DNA of 64,000 nucleotides, from the NCBI GenBank assembly GCA_040756745.1, contig JBFLYO010000011.1:34675-98674 (forward strand), given 5' to 3'. The first letter of the stretch is position 1. Each line of letters begins with the position of its first letter. Positions 17,369 through 25,396 of the stretch are shown here, in pieces. A program made the position numbers and the translations under genes. The notes below the pieces were generated by a model. That model worked only from the letters and a program-made list of their open reading frames with translations. It searched no databases and was not told the origin of the DNA. The stretch comes from JBFLYO01 sp040756745. GTDB lineage: Bacteria > Bacteroidota > Ignavibacteria > UBA10030 > UBA6906.

Positions 17369-19209
17369 ACACGTACCGTCGTGTCTTCGGATTCCTGAAA
17401 CCGTATTCGAGGAAGCTGGCGTACTCGATCATCTGCTCACTCCTGTTCTCGATCTTCAGCGGCGTCTCCATTTACCTGACGATTCCACTACTGGAAACCC
17501 TGTTCCATGCCGGCGCCCCTTCCCCGGTGGCAGAAGCGGCCGCCCGGACTCCTTCCCTCTTTCCGCAATGGCTCATCGATGCGAAAGACGCGGTTGCGGA
17601 TGGCTTCCGGTCCCTCGTGTTCCGCGACGATCCGGCCCATTCGCTGCTGAACATCTGCATCGTGATCGTGCTGTCGTTTTTGATCAAGAACCTGTTCGGC
17701 TACTTGCAGTCAAACCTTATGACGAAGGTGGAGCAGGGACTGATCACCGACCTTCGGAACTCGCTGTACCGGCACATCCATGACCTTCCGCTCGCATACT
17801 TTACGAACGAACGGACCGGCAATCTGATTTCGAGGATCATGAACGATGTTACGGTGGTCAACAGCGGCATGTCGGCCACGTTCCACACGATGATCCGCGA
17901 GCCGATGTTGCTGATTGTCTACCTCACGATAACGCTGTCGCTGAGCTGGCGACTGACCCTTATGGCGTTCGTCGTCTTCCCCGTCGTTTTGCTCATCATT
18001 GCCTGGATCGGGCGGCGTGTGCACCGCGAGAGCGGTATGGTGCAGGAAAGGATCGCTGACCTGACGTCGGTGCTCCACGAGACGATCTCGGGGGCGAAGG
18101 TGGTGAAGGCGTTTGGAATGGAAGATTTCGAAAACAGGAAATTTGCATCGAAAGGACTCGCGTATCTCCGGACGATCCTGAGGGTCACCAACATCAGGAA
18201 CCTCGCCTCCCCGTCGACGGAATTCCTGAGTGCGCTGGCAGGCGGTGCCATCATCTGGTACGGCGGGCTGCAGGTGTTGACGCAGGAGTCGATGAAGGCA
18301 AGTGAGTTTCTCGGTTTCCTTTTCGCCCTGTTCCAGCTTATGCCGCCCATCAAAGAGCTCAGCGGCGTAAACAACCGTATCCAGGAAGCGGCGGCGGCGG
18401 GAAAACGGGTCTTTGAGATCCTGGATACCGAGCCGGTGATCCACGACGTGGCAAACCCGGTCCGGCTGGACGAATTCCGGATGTCTATAGAATTCCGCAA
18501 TGTGGCGTTCCGTTATGACCACGGTGATCTCGTTCTCTCAGGCATAAGTTTCCGGATACGGAAGGGAGAGGTGGTCGCCATCGTCGGCCCCAGCGGGGCG
18601 GGGAAATCGACGCTTGTCGACCTGGTGCCGCGATTCTACGATCCGGCGTCCGGTGCGGTGCTCATTGATGGTATCGACCTGCGCACCGTGGGGATCAAGT
18701 CGCTGCGGGACAAAATCGGCATCGTGACGCAGGAGACGATCCTCTTCAACGACAGTGTGCGGAATAACATTGCCTATGGTCTGGAGGAGTGTCCGCTGCA
18801 GAAAATCATTGCTGCGGCGAGGGCTGCGAACGCGCACAACTTCATCATGGAGATGCCACGAGGGTACGATGCGGTGATCGGGGAACGGGGAGTCAAGATT
18901 TCGGGAGGGGAGCGGCAGCGCCTTTCGCTTGCCCGCGCGATCCTGAAGAATCCGCCGATCCTGATTCTTGATGAAGCCACATCGGCCCTTGACACGGAGT
19001 CGGAGATCCTCGTGCAGGAAGCGATCGAACGACTGATGGCCGGACGAACGTCGATTGTGATCGCCCACCGGCTCTCCACAATTCAACATGCCGACCGGAT
19101 CATCGTGCTCGAAGGGGGAAGGATCGTTGAGACCGGAACACACAAGGCGCTTGTGAAAAAGTCCCGCGGATTGTACCGGAAACTGTATGACCTTCAATTC
19201 CGGGCCTGA
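17365..19209 (+). CDS. msbA: MsbA-type lipid flippase / ABC exporter
   Basis: A 614-residue half-transporter with six membrane helices (about 20-320) and a C-terminal ATPase: Walker A GPSGAGKST near residue 408, signature ISGGERQRLSLA near 512, Walker B ILILDEATSALD and H-loop IAHRLSTI. It should work as a homodimer that flips lipid A-core across the inner membrane; the symbol rests on the flanking glycosyltransferases and O-antigen ligase rather than on family-specific residues. A second ABC exporter at 25397 lacks that context. Confidence 0.85.
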   Translation: MNTYRRVFGFLKPYSRKLAYSIICSLLFSIFSGVSIYLTIPLLETLFHAGAPSPVAEAAARTPSLFPQWLIDAKDAVADGFRSLVFRDDPAHSLLNICIVIVLSFLIKNLFGYLQSNLMTKVEQGLITDLRNSLYRHIHDLPLAYFTNERTGNLISRIMNDVTVVNSGMSATFHTMIREPMLLIVYLTITLSLSWRLTLMAFVVFPVVLLIIAWIGRRVHRESGMVQERIADLTSVLHETISGAKVVKAFGMEDFENRKFASKGLAYLRTILRVTNIRNLASPSTEFLSALAGGAIIWYGGLQVLTQESMKASEFLGFLFALFQLMPPIKELSGVNNRIQEAAAAGKRVFEILDTEPVIHDVANPVRLDEFRMSIEFRNVAFRYDHGDLVLSGISFRIRKGEVVAIVGPSGAGKSTLVDLVPRFYDPASGAVLIDGIDLRTVGIKSLRDKIGIVTQETILFNDSVRNNIAYGLEECPLQKIIAAARAANAHNFIMEMPRGYDAVIGERGVKISGGERQRLSLARAILKNPPILILDEATSALDTESEILVQEAIERLMAGRTSIVIAHRLSTIQHADRIIVLEGGRIVETGTHKALVKKSRGLYRKLYDLQFRA

Positions 19210-20419
19210 GCAGGCCGCCGGACCTGCGTCTGGACCACCCGGGCGGCGGGTGCTGCCGGCGCTGCTCACGGGGGTATCGTGGGTCTTCCTGGCGTCGGTG
19301 TTCGTTTCGATCGCCGTGAACTCGCTTGCGCTGGGGCTGATGGCGGTCTGCTGGCTGTTGCTTATGATCGCGCAGCGCCGCTGGTCGGTGGTCGCCACGC
19401 CGCTGGATTACGCGTTCCTCGGTTACGTTGCTGCAGAGGCGGTCGCGACGGTCTGTTCGGTGCGGTGGGAGGAATCGCTCTTCGTCTCACGCCGCGTGTT
19501 GCTCATCGGGATCGTGTATTTCTTTGCCTCCCGACTGGAGAGTCTCCCGGCACTACGCCGGACGGTGGGGGTGCTGCTTGGTTCCTCGGCGGCGGTTGCG
19601 TTGATGGGGATCCTGAAGCTTCTCACAGGAGGGCCAGGCGAAAACACGCGCCTCGGCATCTTTCAGTTCTACATGACCACGGCCGAATTAATGATGATCG
19701 CGCTCCTCCTTGCCGTGCCCTTTGCCCTCCATCCGGGAACGCCGAAGAGCTTCCGGATCGCCGCACTCACCGCCGCGGGCCTGATGGCAATCACGCTCTA
19801 TGCCACGGTAACACGAGGAGCATATCTTGCCGCTGCGGCAGGACTCGTCTGCATCGCGGCGGTACGCGACAAGCGGCTTCTCGTCCCGATCCTGATCCTC
19901 TGTGTCGTCCTCGTGCTCTTCGCGCCGCCATATGTTGAGCAGCGCCTGCTCAGCATCGTCGACATCCATCATCCCGAAAACGCCTCAAGGCTGATGCTCT
20001 GGAGCGCCGGACTCCGGATCTTTGCGGATCATCCTGTGGTCGGCGTCGGCGATATCGACCTCGGGGATCTGTTGCGGCGCTACGCCGATCCCGGCTACGG
20101 CGGGGAATGGGGGCATCTCCATAACGTTGCGCTGCAAATCCTCGTGACGCTCGGGACGCTCGGTGGAGTGGCGGCAACGGCCATGTTTGGAATGATTGCC
20201 GTTACGGAATGGCGCGTATACCGCGCCGTCCGCGACGATTGGTTCGCGGGATCCGTTGCGCTGGGGTCACTGGCGGCGTTTGTAGGATTCCAGGTCAACG
20301 GGCTGACGGAGTGGAGTTTCGGAGATCAGGAGGTGGCGACGCTCTTCTGGGTGACCGTGGGCCTGAGCCTTGCGGTGGGCCGCCTGAAGGAGAAAGCCGG
20401 GGCCGGGGGAGAACGGTGA
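19187..20419 (+). CDS. O-antigen ligase / polymerase family membrane protein
   Basis: A 410-residue protein with ten or more membrane helices. The features of the Wzy_C/WaaL family are present: the cytoplasmic-side TVTRGAYLA element, a long periplasmic loop with an Arg-rich RLMLWSAGLRIFADHPVVGVG region, and the histidine motif HLHNVALQILVTLG. Such proteins attach or polymerise O-antigen on the periplasmic face. The start overlaps the flippase gene by 23 bases, and the stop overlaps the next ATG (TGATG). Ligase and polymerase cannot be told apart by sequence; the setting next to msbA favours ligase. Confidence 0.82.
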   Translation: MTFNSGPEQAAGPASGPPGRRVLPALLTGVSWVFLASVFVSIAVNSLALGLMAVCWLLLMIAQRRWSVVATPLDYAFLGYVAAEAVATVCSVRWEESLFVSRRVLLIGIVYFFASRLESLPALRRTVGVLLGSSAAVALMGILKLLTGGPGENTRLGIFQFYMTTAELMMIALLLAVPFALHPGTPKSFRIAALTAAGLMAITLYATVTRGAYLAAAAGLVCIAAVRDKRLLVPILILCVVLVLFAPPYVEQRLLSIVDIHHPENASRLMLWSAGLRIFADHPVVGVGDIDLGDLLRRYADPGYGGEWGHLHNVALQILVTLGTLGGVAATAMFGMIAVTEWRVYRAVRDDWFAGSVALGSLAAFVGFQVNGLTEWSFGDQEVATLFWVTVGLSLAVGRLKEKAGAGGER

Positions 20420-21180
20420 TGTCCGGGATTTCGGTCATCACGCTGACGCTCAACGAGGAGCGGAACATCACCGAATGTCTGGAATCGGTCTCGTGGGCGG
20501 ATCAGCGGATTGTGATCGATGCGGGAAGCACAGACCGCACGCTGGAGCTTGCCCGCAGGCAAACGGACGACGTCGTCGTGCTCCCGTGGCGTGGCTTCGG
20601 AGCCGCTCGCAACAAGGGGTTGGAGATGGCGCGGGAGGAGTGGATTCTCTGGCTCGATGCCGATGAGAGAGTGACGCCGGCGCTCGCGACGGAGCTCCGT
20701 GGTGTCGTTGCGCGCGGCGGCGACCCGGCGATTGCGGGCTACCTGCTCGCACGGCGGGCGTATTTCTGCGGGAAATGGATCAGGCACTGCGGGTGGTATC
20801 CGTCGCGTGTGGTACGCCTGTTCCGTCGATCGCGGGGGCGATTCAGCCAGACGCACGTTCATGAGCAGCTTCTGCTTGACGGCGCCGTGCGCGGGCTGGC
20901 CAACGACCTCCTACATTTCACCGACCCGGATCTCTATCACTATTTTTCGAAATTCAATGCCTACACTTCGTTGGGGGCTGCCGATATGGTTGAGACGGGG
21001 CGGCGGTTCCGGCTCATAGACCTGATCGTCCGGCCTCCCTTCCAGTTCTTCAAGATGTACATCTTGCGTCTCGGCTTCCTCGACGGCATGCACGGCTTCG
21101 TTCTCTGCCTTGCTTCGTCCGCCTATGTGTTTGCCAAGTATACCAAGTTGTGGGAGCTTACGAAAGAACAAACGGCGTGA
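20419..21180 (+). CDS. family 2 glycosyltransferase (WaaE-like), second copy
   Basis: A 253-residue paralogue of the enzyme at 16550-17368, with ITLTLNEERNITECLESVSW at the start, LDADERV near residue 78 and the same hydrophobic C-terminus (LRLGFLDGMHGFVLCLASSAYVF is split over the helix). The frame is open far upstream, but the ATG at 20419 overlaps the ligase stop and starts the GT fold directly. It probably adds another core sugar. Together with the ligase, flippase and first transferase it forms one lipopolysaccharide assembly operon. Confidence 0.87.
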   Translation: MSGISVITLTLNEERNITECLESVSWADQRIVIDAGSTDRTLELARRQTDDVVVLPWRGFGAARNKGLEMAREEWILWLDADERVTPALATELRGVVARGGDPAIAGYLLARRAYFCGKWIRHCGWYPSRVVRLFRRSRGRFSQTHVHEQLLLDGAVRGLANDLLHFTDPDLYHYFSKFNAYTSLGAADMVETGRRFRLIDLIVRPPFQFFKMYILRLGFLDGMHGFVLCLASSAYVFAKYTKLWELTKEQTA

Positions 21181-21191
21181 GGATACCTGAC

Positions 21192-21494
21192 ATGGAGACG
21201 GTCGATAAGAACACGGTGCTCTTCACTCAGCTGGTGGTCATGCTTCACACTGCCGCGATGCAGCACATGGGAAAGCTCAAGAACCCGGCCACGGATACCG
21301 TCGAACGCAACCTGGATGCGGCACAGACGATGATTGATCTGCTGGATATGATCAGACACCGGACCCGTGGGAACCTTTCAGACGACGAGGCGAAGTTGGT
21401 GGACCAGATGCTCAGGGAACTGCGCCTCAACTACGTCGACGAGGCCGGGAAGTCCGGAACGCCCCCCGGCCAGGGGGAGGAAAAGCCCTCATGA
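21192..21494 (+). CDS. DUF1844 protein
   Basis: A 100-residue protein of the DUF1844 family, recognised from LFTQLVVMLHTAAMQHMGKL and AQTMIDLLDMIRHRTRGNL. The function is unknown; it is predicted to be an all-helical cytoplasmic protein. I start it at the ATG at 21192, eleven bases after the glycosyltransferase stop, rather than at the longer GTG-type start at 21150 that would overlap that gene. The stop overlaps the NAD kinase ATG, so translation of the two is likely coupled. Confidence 0.82.
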   Translation: METVDKNTVLFTQLVVMLHTAAMQHMGKLKNPATDTVERNLDAAQTMIDLLDMIRHRTRGNLSDDEAKLVDQMLRELRLNYVDEAGKSGTPPGQGEEKPS

Positions 21495-22372
21495 GATTCG
21501 CGATCATCGCCAATCCGGAAAAGGGGGGAGTGAAGGAGACTCTGGAGCTGTTGCTGGACCGGCTGGAGCGGTCGGGTATGGATTTCGCAGTGGATGACTC
21601 ACTCGTGCCGCTGCTGGAGGGTCGTTCAGGCCTGCGTGCGCCGGGTCGTGTGAGAAGCCGGGAAGCGTGTCTCGACGGTGCCGATATGCTCATCGCATTG
21701 GGTGGAGACGGCACAATCCTTCAGGCGGCGCGCGCCGTCGGAAGGCGTGGTACGCCGATCCTCGGGGTGAATCTCGGAAAGCTTGGATTTCTTGCGGAGG
21801 TCGCTCCCGTTGAGCTCGATCAGGCCCTCGCGGAAATACTTGTCGGGCGTTATGTCGTCGAGGAACGGATGGTGCTTGAGGCACGGTGCGCCGCGATCCC
21901 GGGACGGACCATCCATGCGGTGAACGATATCGTTGTGGACAAGTCCCGATCCTCCCGTATCATCGACCTGGAGACGTACATCGATGGTGAGTACGCTGTG
22001 ACCTACCGCGGCGACGGTCTTATTATCTCCACGCCAACCGGCTCCACTGCGTATGCCCTGTCGAACGGCGGGCCGATCGTTACACCAGGCAGCAAAGTCA
22101 TTGGCATCACTCCGATCTCACCGCACACGCTCAGTGGGAGGCCGCTCGTCATTCCCGAGACGAGCGTGGTTCGTGTCATTGCGCGTGCTGAGGCGGCGGA
22201 GATCCTCCTTGCTGCAGATGGCCAGGAGGAAGCCTTCCTTCCGCCACCTGCGGAAATAGCCGTCAGCAGGGCGGATTATCCCGTGCGCATTGTGAAACGG
22301 ATGGACAGGAGCTACTTCGAACTGCTCCGTGCAAAACTGCACTGGGGAAAAGACCCCCGTTCGGCTGGGTAG
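21491..22372 (+). CDS. nadK: NAD kinase
   Basis: ATP-dependent NAD kinase producing NADP, 293 residues, the normal size. The catalytic GGDGT motif is in LIALGGDGTILQAAR (about residue 71), followed by the conserved GVNLGKLGFLAEV, NDIVVDKS (the NE/D motif) and TPTGSTAYALSNGGPIV. The start overlaps the DUF1844 stop. The gene closes the lipopolysaccharide operon and converges on the lipoprotein gene ten bases away. Confidence 0.95.
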   Translation: MRFAIIANPEKGGVKETLELLLDRLERSGMDFAVDDSLVPLLEGRSGLRAPGRVRSREACLDGADMLIALGGDGTILQAARAVGRRGTPILGVNLGKLGFLAEVAPVELDQALAEILVGRYVVEERMVLEARCAAIPGRTIHAVNDIVVDKSRSSRIIDLETYIDGEYAVTYRGDGLIISTPTGSTAYALSNGGPIVTPGSKVIGITPISPHTLSGRPLVIPETSVVRVIARAEAAEILLAADGQEEAFLPPPAEIAVSRADYPVRIVKRMDRSYFELLRAKLHWGKDPRSAG

Positions 22373-22382
22373 CTGCTGACCG

Positions 22383-22790
22383 TCAGTTGTTCTTCGCGCC
22401 TTCCGCAATCCAGGTGCGAATGCCGTTGATCTGATTCTGGTTTAGCGGATTGGATGGCGGCGGCGGCATCCGTTCCCCCACGCGCCCCTCGATCCTGAAC
22501 ACCAGCGTGCTCTCATCTGGCTTCCCCGCCACGACCACCCCCGGGATGGTGAGGACAGCGTAGCCATATTCCGTCAGCCGAAGCGGGCTCTGATGCGGCC
22601 CGTTGTCATGACATCCGCCGAGAGCGCAGGTCTGATTGAAGAGGATCTGGACGTGGACCGCATAGCTGACATCGCGCGTGGGAAAGACGACGTTGGAGGG
22701 GCTGTCGCCGAGTCCCGTGATGTTCTCATCCTTGCAACTCAGCGCCACGATTGCCGCAACTCCGGCAAGCGCCAGCCCACGCAGCGACAT
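22383..22790 (-). CDS. lipoprotein with cytochrome-like CX4CH motif
   Basis: A 135-residue exported lipoprotein: the signal ends in IVALSCKDEN, with the acylated Cys at about residue 19. The rest resembles the small PSCyt1/planctomycete-type cytochrome c domains, with LFNQTCALGGCHDNGPH holding a CX4CH pair in place of the common CX2CH, and a distal Met in VGERMPPPP that could be the axial ligand. The C-terminal INGIRTWIAEGAKNN is typical. Whether haem is attached is uncertain. The start ATG directly follows the stop of the DUF4013 gene, so the two form an operon. Confidence 0.7.
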   Translation of the reverse strand: MSLRGLALAGVAAIVALSCKDENITGLGDSPSNVVFPTRDVSYAVHVQILFNQTCALGGCHDNGPHQSPLRLTEYGYAVLTIPGVVVAGKPDESTLVFRIEGRVGERMPPPPSNPLNQNQINGIRTWIAEGAKNN

Positions 22791-23465
22791 TCAGGCCGGA
22801 CTCCCTTCTCCTTCTGCAGGAAGCTCGAGGTAGAGCAGACCATGCATGTACGCCGAGACGAGGTAGGCGTAGAAGATCGAGAAAACAATGCCAATAATGA
22901 AGACAACGATCCCGATGGAGGCGAAGGATTCGATGCCGACGGCGATCAGCGCCACGACGAGCGTATTCTGCCAGTTGCGCCGAAAGTCCCGCAAGACCTT
23001 CCCTACATCGAGTGCATCGCCGATGCGCTCGCGCTCGGCAAACCGGTATGCGATGATCGGCGTAAGTGCGGTCAGCATGAGACTGTACGGAATAATCAAC
23101 AGGGTGAAGGCGAACAGATAGACAGTCGCAAAGATGCCGACGACATCAGGAGCGTCGGAGAGTTCGCTCGCGACCGCGAGGCCGATGATCGGGATGAGAA
23201 GGACAAAGACCGGGAGGAGGTAAACGATGTAGACTAGACAGTATTTGAAGCCGATGACGAATTTTATGCCGACATCCTTCCAGTCGGGGAGCGGCCGTTC
23301 TTCTCTGCGCATGACGCGCTGCGTGACTTGAATGAGGTAGCCGACGATGATCGGGATGCCGATACCGATCAGGCACAGGACAATAAAGATTCCCGCAATG
23401 AGGAATTTCGCTATCCAGGCGGGGTCTTTGAAGGGGGAGCTGAACGCCTTGCCGAGGTCTTTCAT
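22791..23465 (-). CDS. DUF4013 membrane protein
   Basis: A 224-residue integral membrane protein with about six helices and the N-terminal FSSPFKDPAWIAKFLIAGI and IPIIVGYLIQVTQRVM of the DUF4013 family. The function is unknown. It is the first gene of a two-gene minus-strand unit with the cytochrome-like lipoprotein and has its own promoter at 23508-23536. Confidence 0.8.
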   Translation of the reverse strand: MKDLGKAFSSPFKDPAWIAKFLIAGIFIVLCLIGIGIPIIVGYLIQVTQRVMRREERPLPDWKDVGIKFVIGFKYCLVYIVYLLPVFVLLIPIIGLAVASELSDAPDVVGIFATVYLFAFTLLIIPYSLMLTALTPIIAYRFAERERIGDALDVGKVLRDFRRNWQNTLVVALIAVGIESFASIGIVVFIIGIVFSIFYAYLVSAYMHGLLYLELPAEGEGSPA

Positions 23466-23507
23466 AGGTCGGGGTTCTCTCGTGACGGGAATGGGGGTGG
23501 TACTTCA

Positions 23508-23536
23508 AACATAGCGATCGCGGGCCGCAGATTCAA
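23508..23536 (-). promoter_or_regulatory. promoter of the DUF4013-lipoprotein unit
   Basis: On the minus strand TTGAAT (23536-23531), 17 bases, TATGTT (23513-23508), giving a leader of about 40 bases. It is divergent from the tRNA-Ala promoter 14 bases away. Confidence 0.5.
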
Positions 23537-23549
23537 GGAAGCTGTCAAA

Positions 23550-23578
23550 TTGACTTTCCTGCAAAGTATATCTATATT
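23550..23578 (+). promoter_or_regulatory. promoter of tRNA-Ala
   Basis: TTGACT (23550-23555), 17-base spacer, TATATT (23573-23578), about 60 bases before the tRNA. Confidence 0.65.
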
Positions 23579-23637
23579 GAGCCTCATCGAAGCCGATCCC
23601 CCGGTGTCCATTGTCGATCGTCCATCGTCAATCGGTT

Positions 23638-23710
23638 GGGGCTGTAGCTCAGCTGGGAGAGCGCGTGAATGGCATTCACGAGGTCAGGGGTTCGATCCCC
23701 CTCAGCTCCA
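23638..23710 (+). tRNA. tRNA-Ala (anticodon GGC)
   Basis: A 73-base cloverleaf. The acceptor arms GGGGCTG and CAGCTCC pair with one G-U, the D arm is GCTC/GAGC, the anticodon stem CGTGA/TCACG holds loop ATGGCAT (anticodon GGC), and the T stem is AGGGG/CCCCT. No CCA is encoded. Confidence 0.95.
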
Positions 23711-23711
23711 C

Positions 23712-23741
23712 AAAAGCCTTCCACACGAGGGGAAGGCTTTT
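23712..23741 (+). terminator. bidirectional terminator after tRNA-Ala
   Basis: An 11-bp perfect stem (AAAAGCCTTCC / GGAAGGCTTTT) with an 8-base loop. The A and T tails on the two arms let it end both tRNA-Ala and the converging minus-strand gene. Confidence 0.85.
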
Positions 23742-23793
23742 CCGTTTGCTGCCCTCAGCACGACTCTCCCCTGTGTAAGTTGCTCCGTGCCGC

Positions 23794-25056
23794 CTAACGC
23801 ACCAGCACCGCTCTTCTTGTCTGCGTCCGCGTCCCGGACGAAAGTTGATAGAAGTAGATCCCGCTCGCTAGGCCGCTTCCATCGAACTGGACTTCATGGT
23901 CGCCGGCATCTTCGTATCTCCTCAGAATCTCTGCAACCTGTTGACCCAGAGTGTTGTAGAGGAAGAGTGAGACCTGAGAAGCGGCCGGAAGTCTGTAGCG
24001 GATGGTCGTCTTTGGGTTGAAAGGGTTTGGGTAGTTCTGTTCGAGCGTCAATGCCGCCGGACCGGCAGTTCCCGGATCGGGGCTAGGAGCATTCATCTCG
24101 GCGATCGGACGCCTCCAGATGCCGCTCCCGTACGTGCCGGCAATGAGGTAGGTGCCATCGGTAATGATTGCGTACACCGATACCTCCGGAAGCCCTGCAT
24201 TCACCGTTGTCCAACTTATCCCGAAGTTGCTGGTGAGCAGCACTCCCGTGAGCCATGACCCGATGAACAGTCGTGTGCCGTGGGCTGCGAGCGCGAAGAC
24301 CGTCTTGTCTTTAAGGACTGCATTGAGCGGGGGCGAGTCTCTGGAGAGAGAGATGTTGACAGGGTACCAGGCAAGACCTGCATTGTCGGAGATAAAAAGC
24401 CCGCCGTACGTCCCCGCGAAGAGGTAGGTCCCGCAGGCGGCGAAGGACTGGACGTTCGGATTCGAAAGGCCGCTGCTTGCGGAGGTCCATCCCGCGCCGG
24501 GATTTCGGGTGAAGAATGCCCCGGCCCCCAGCGTCCCGGCGAAGAGAATTGAATCGATGCACGCGAGCACTCTGACGGTCGATCCGGTGATTCCTTTGCT
24601 GCTCAGCTCCCAGAGCCTGCCCCTGTCGTCGGATTCAAAAACACCGTTCACCGTTCCCGCGTAGAACACTGTGTCACGGACTGCAAGGGAATAGATATGC
24701 AGATCGCTGAGGCCGTCGCTGGCTGCGACCCAGCTCTCGCCTTCGTTGGACGACAGGAAGACACCGGAACCGTACGTCCCGGCAAGAAGACAGCCACTGC
24801 CGGCGGCCAACGAAGCGATCGTCCGGCTCCCAAGTCCGTTGTTGATGGGAGTCCATGTTGCCCCGGAATCGACAGACCGGAACACCCCCTGATCAGGAGT
24901 CCCTGCATAGAGAGCCGTGGCGCTTCGGGCAAGACAGCTAATGGAACCCATCTCCAGCCCCGTCCCCTGGGTCCATTGACCACGGCCAATGTGCGGCGCC
25001 CAGGGGAGCAGGAGAACACCCAGCATGGCCCACGACGTTGTGCCGGATTTTCCCAT
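23794..25056 (-). CDS. secreted beta-propeller protein with T9SS-type tail
   Basis: About 420 residues: a signal peptide (SWAMLGVLLLPWAP), then roughly seven repeats of the sortilin/BNR type built on G-x-x-x-S-x-D-x-G-x-x-W (VFRSVDSGATW, VFLSSNEGESW, VFESDDRGRLW and so on), and a C-terminal sorting domain LEQNYPNPFNPKTTIRY ending in GIYFYQLSSG and RRAVLVR. That tail marks substrates of the type IX secretion system in Bacteroidota and Ignavibacteria. I chose the ATG at 25056; a TTG at 25074 would add six residues before the signal. The ligand or role is unknown; such propellers often report on timed or surface processes but carry no catalytic motif here. Confidence 0.8.
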   Translation of the reverse strand: MGKSGTTSWAMLGVLLLPWAPHIGRGQWTQGTGLEMGSISCLARSATALYAGTPDQGVFRSVDSGATWTPINNGLGSRTIASLAAGSGCLLAGTYGSGVFLSSNEGESWVAASDGLSDLHIYSLAVRDTVFYAGTVNGVFESDDRGRLWELSSKGITGSTVRVLACIDSILFAGTLGAGAFFTRNPGAGWTSASSGLSNPNVQSFAACGTYLFAGTYGGLFISDNAGLAWYPVNISLSRDSPPLNAVLKDKTVFALAAHGTRLFIGSWLTGVLLTSNFGISWTTVNAGLPEVSVYAIITDGTYLIAGTYGSGIWRRPIAEMNAPSPDPGTAGPAALTLEQNYPNPFNPKTTIRYRLPAASQVSLFLYNTLGQQVAEILRRYEDAGDHEVQFDGSGLASGIYFYQLSSGTRTQTRRAVLVR

Positions 25057-25396
25057 CGAGAACGTGGAGGTCAATTCAGATGTTAACCGAATTCGTTGCT
25101 TAAACCCGCCGGCTCGGGCCGCGGCTGTTCCTCACAGCGTTGTCGCCCTCGATGAGGGACGAAGACCCTTCCACCGTGTCTTGGTCGAGCCGTATGTCAC
25201 CAATATATGCGGAATGCAGCCAGCAGTCAACAAGGCTACCCAATGGAGCAATAAGGCAAAACTCCAGGAATGACGGGGGCGCAATTCCCTCTGTTGTGCC
25301 GGAGGGCACCCTGGGAGCGGTGATCGCAGTTGCGTTTCAGCTCGCGGGAAGTTATTATGCTACGAACTCCCGCAGTTCCGGTCACTGTTCATTGCC
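25057..25396 (+). other. non-coding stretch between divergent genes
   Basis: About 340 bases without a convincing gene. The right end holds the promoter for the ABC exporter (25330-25358). I found no clear promoter for the minus-strand propeller gene and no repeat or RNA structure. Confidence 0.6.
25330..25358 (+). promoter_or_regulatory. promoter of the ABC exporter gene
   Basis: TTGCGT (25330-25335), 17 bases, TATTAT (25353-25358), about 38 bases before the start codon. Confidence 0.5.
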
